Assembly (NCBI GenBank): GCA_958349075.1
Contig: CATWBR010000202.1
Span: 1-8,044 of the forward strand
Direction of reading: 5' to 3'
DNA from: an uncultured Clostridium sp.
GTDB taxonomy: Bacteria > Bacillota > Clostridia > Lachnospirales > Lachnospiraceae
Length of the DNA stretch: 8,044 bases
In this document: positions 6,182 through 8,044 of the stretch, in pieces
Position numbering within the stretch: position 1 is the stretch's first letter
Layout: the number at the start of each line of letters is the position of its first letter
Notes under the pieces: model-generated
What the model was told of the DNA's origin: nothing
The model's input: only the letters and a program-made list of their open reading frames with translations
Databases searched by the model: none
Translations under genes and position numbers: made by a program

Positions 6182-7129
6182 TCAGCTTCTTTTCCTTGCT
6201 GTAAGCGCCTTTGCCTTTGCCACGATGGAATCCACATCCATGCCGTGATCCCGGTAGAGCAGTTCCGGATCTCCGGATTCACCAAATTTGTCCTGGACGC
6301 CGATTCTCTGCATCGGAACCGGTTCCTGTTCCACCAGCACTTCCGCCACCGCGGAACCTAAGCCGCCGAAGATGGTGTGATCCTCGATTGTCATGACCGC
6401 TCCGGTCTCCCGCGCCGCCTTTAATACCGCCTCGTTGTCCAACGGTTTGATCGTGGCCATGTCGAGCACCCTCACGAGGATTCCCTGCTCCTTTAAAATA
6501 GCAGCCGCATCCAGCGCTTTTTTGAGAAGGATTCCGGAGACTATCATTGTCATATCGTTTCCATAATCCACTACGGTGCGCGCCTTCCCCCATTCAAACT
6601 CATAGGAAGCCGGGTCGTAGATGTCCTCCACCGGATTGCGGTGCAGCCTGACATAGAGGGGACCGGTAAAGTCTACCGCCGCGTGGGCCAGGGCTTTTGC
6701 AGATACCGCATCTGCAGGCTGTACCACCGTCATGTTTGGAAAGGCGCGCATGATGGACACGTCCTCAATCGCCGCATGGGTGGCTCCGTCACCGCCGACC
6801 TGGAGTCCCGTGTGGGTCCCTATTACGGTCACGTTCAGATTCGGATAGCACACGAAGGTTCTCACCTGCTCGCAGGCTCTCATGGAAGCGAAAACCGCGA
6901 ATGTTGCGAGAAACACCTTGTTTCCGCAGGCCGCCAGTCCGGCTGCGCCTCCTACCATGTTCTGTTCGGCGATACCGAATGAGAACTCCCTTTCGGGAAA
7001 GTATTTTCCGAATTTCTCCAGTCCGCATGCCTTGGTATCGGCGTTGCAGACTACAAAGTTTTCGTTTGTTTTTGCGATTTCTATCAGTTCATGGCCGAAT
7101 GCCATTCTGGTTGCAAGCGTCTTTGCCAT
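6182..7129 (-). CDS. Transketolase, C-terminal subunit, copy 2
   Basis: This 315-residue protein is the pyrimidine-binding plus C-terminal domain half of a split transketolase and should form the active enzyme with the gene just upstream. The catalytic glutamate that activates TPP is visible in FGIAEQNM (Glu55). Other family landmarks are THTGLQVGGDGATH (His106, Asp114, His118), an arginine in LYVRLHR (Arg161), and the C-terminal-domain motif IEDHTIFGGLGSA (about 248-260). Residue 113 is Gly where classical transketolases and the second copy in this window have Glu (GEDG), so the substrate pocket may differ. The start ATG at 7129 shares a base with the stop of the upstream subunit and is served by a near-ideal AAGGAGGTG lying inside that gene. 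A 62-base gap separates it from the next gene. Assignment to the family is firm; the sugar used is not known. Confidence 0.93.
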   Translation of the reverse strand: MAKTLATRMAFGHELIEIAKTNENFVVCNADTKACGLEKFGKYFPEREFSFGIAEQNMVGGAAGLAACGNKVFLATFAVFASMRACEQVRTFVCYPNLNVTVIGTHTGLQVGGDGATHAAIEDVSIMRAFPNMTVVQPADAVSAKALAHAAVDFTGPLYVRLHRNPVEDIYDPASYEFEWGKARTVVDYGNDMTMIVSGILLKKALDAAAILKEQGILVRVLDMATIKPLDNEAVLKAARETGAVMTIEDHTIFGGLGSAVAEVLVEQEPVPMQRIGVQDKFGESGDPELLYRDHGMDVDSIVAKAKALTARKRS

Positions 7130-7977
7130 TATACAACACCTCCTTCCTCTATCTCAGAGATTGCCTTTACAAGCTGTTCGTCATCGGGCGCCGCTCCGTG
7201 CCATGACGAATCGTCTTCCATGAAGGAGACTCCCTTGCCCTTGACGGTCCGCATCAGGATGACCGTAGGGTTCCTCATGGTCTTGGCCGTGTGGAGCGCC
7301 GTGAGCACATCCTTCATATTATGGCCATTTACTTCCACGACCCTCCAGCCGAAGGCGCGCCATTTGTCTCCCAGAGGCTCAACCGTCATGATATCGTTCA
7401 CCCAGCCGTTAATCTGGACGCCGTTGCAGTCCACAATTGCTACCAGGTTTTTGAGGTTATGGTGGCCGGCCGCCATCGCAGCCTCCCAGACCATGCCTTC
7501 CTGTATCTCTCCGTCCCCCAGCATGACATAGGTCATATAATCCTGGTGGTGAAGCCTGGCTGAAAGTGCCATTCCCACACCCACCGAGAGGCCGTTTCCG
7601 AGGGATCCTGCCGTCATATCGATACCCGGCACCTTATTCATGTCCGGATGCCCCTGAAGGATGGAGTGATACTGGCGCAGCGTGTTCAGTATCGCCGGGT
7701 CAAAGAATCCGCGGCGTGCCAGGGCTGCATACAGTACCGGGCAGGAGTGTCCTTTGGAGAGGATAAAACGATCCCGGTCCGCGTAAAGCGGCTCCTCCGG
7801 TTTAATGTTCATTACATGAAAATACAGGGCTGTTACCATTTCCACCGCCGACAGGGAACCTCCCGGATGACCGGCTTTTGCAGAATGTATCATCGAAATG
7901 ATATCCTGCCTGAGCTGTACCGCCTGTTTCTCCAGGCGTTCTACATCACGCTCTGTGAAATAATTGCGATTTTCCAT
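7129..7977 (-). CDS. Transketolase, N-terminal (TPP-binding) subunit, copy 2
   Basis: This 282-residue protein is the N-terminal half of a split transketolase. With its C-terminal partner it should transfer a two-carbon ketol unit between sugar phosphates (or analogues) using TPP and a divalent metal, in the cytoplasm. Visible motifs are AGHPGG (His37), LSKGH (His77), QGHPDM (His110), and the TPP/metal motif GDG at 154-156 followed by VDCNG (Asn185). The NGHN segment (His219) keeps the histidine that transketolases use near the cofactor and substrate. Length is normal for split subunits. The ATG at 7977 is preceded at 7 bases by AGGAAGG (7991-7985). Its stop overlaps the start of the next gene by one base (TAATG), so the two subunits are probably translationally coupled. 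It is a diverged paralogue of the protein at 1024-1881. The family is clear; the substrate is unknown. Related split enzymes act on ordinary pentose phosphates or on odd ketose phosphates such as apulose 4-phosphate. Confidence 0.93.
   Translation of the reverse strand: MENRNYFTERDVERLEKQAVQLRQDIISMIHSAKAGHPGGSLSAVEMVTALYFHVMNIKPEEPLYADRDRFILSKGHSCPVLYAALARRGFFDPAILNTLRQYHSILQGHPDMNKVPGIDMTAGSLGNGLSVGVGMALSARLHHQDYMTYVMLGDGEIQEGMVWEAAMAAGHHNLKNLVAIVDCNGVQINGWVNDIMTVEPLGDKWRAFGWRVVEVNGHNMKDVLTALHTAKTMRNPTVILMRTVKGKGVSFMEDDSSWHGAAPDDEQLVKAISEIEEGGVV
7137..7145 (-). promoter_or_regulatory. Strong ribosome binding site inside upstream gene
   Basis: AAGGAGGTG lies seven bases before the ATG at 7129 and within the last codons of the N-subunit gene. 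With the one-base stop/start overlap it fixes the C-subunit start and supports coupled, near-equal synthesis of the two transketolase halves. Confidence 0.8.
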
Positions 7978-8044
7978 AATTAATCCTTCCTATCCTAAAA
8001 TAAATAAAATCTTATGTTTTCTGGACTTTCAGGTTCCTCCCGGG

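Noticed and set aside
84..7977. Assignment as the sulfoquinovose sulfo-transketolase pathway or the apulose-4-phosphate transketolase pathway
   Set aside because: Both use split transketolases, but the partner genes expected for them (sulfoacetaldehyde reductase and sulfosugar isomerases, or an apulose kinase) are not in the window, so neither can be claimed.
8012..8044. Possible last ten codons of an upstream minus-strand gene ending in TAA at 8014-8012
   Set aside because: One frame from the window edge reads ten residues then stops, which fits an upstream operon gene, but ten residues cannot be distinguished from chance.

Overview
The window carries eight protein genes, all on the minus strand, packed into what looks like one catabolic operon (or two consecutive units) of enzymes that make and break carbon-carbon bonds in sugar-like molecules. 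Strong AGGAGG-type ribosome binding sites, moderate GC, split two-subunit transketolases and a Bacillus-like short transaldolase point to a Firmicutes bacterium, most likely an anaerobic clostridium (Lachnospiraceae-like). That taxonomic guess is inference from style, not from a database hit.

Read in the direction of transcription (right to left), the order is: transketolase N subunit (7977-7129), transketolase C subunit (7129-6182), a single-cysteine Asp/Glu-racemase-superfamily protein (6119-5442), an acetolactate-synthase-like thiamine diphosphate (TPP) enzyme (5387-3555), a xylose-isomerase-like TIM-barrel sugar isomerase/epimerase (3532-2714), a short transaldolase (2678-2037), then a 155-base gap rich in inverted repeats, then a second transketolase N subunit (1881-1024) and C subunit (1034-84). 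A hairpin overlapping the last stop codon (72-96) followed by a T-rich stretch is a plausible terminator, with a further inverted repeat at 34-58 beyond it.

How they may work together: the two transketolase pairs move two-carbon ketol units, the transaldolase moves three-carbon units, the TIM-barrel protein probably interconverts or epimerises a sugar or sugar phosphate, and the third TPP enzyme decarboxylates or joins a 2-oxo acid or related compound. Three TPP enzymes plus a Schiff-base enzyme in one operon suggest dismantling of an unusual sugar or sugar acid into central pentose-phosphate and triose intermediates. The substrate cannot be read from the sequence. No transporter, kinase or regulator lies inside the window; these are probably upstream of 8044.

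The most notable points are the two clearly diverged transketolase pairs in one operon (one with Asn where the family has an active-site His), the unassigned ALS-like/racemase-like gene pair between them, and the structured intergenic RNA candidate at 1882-2036. Bases 7978-8044 hold a ribosome binding site, an AT-rich stretch and perhaps the last codons of an upstream gene. Bases 1-33 show nothing I can name.
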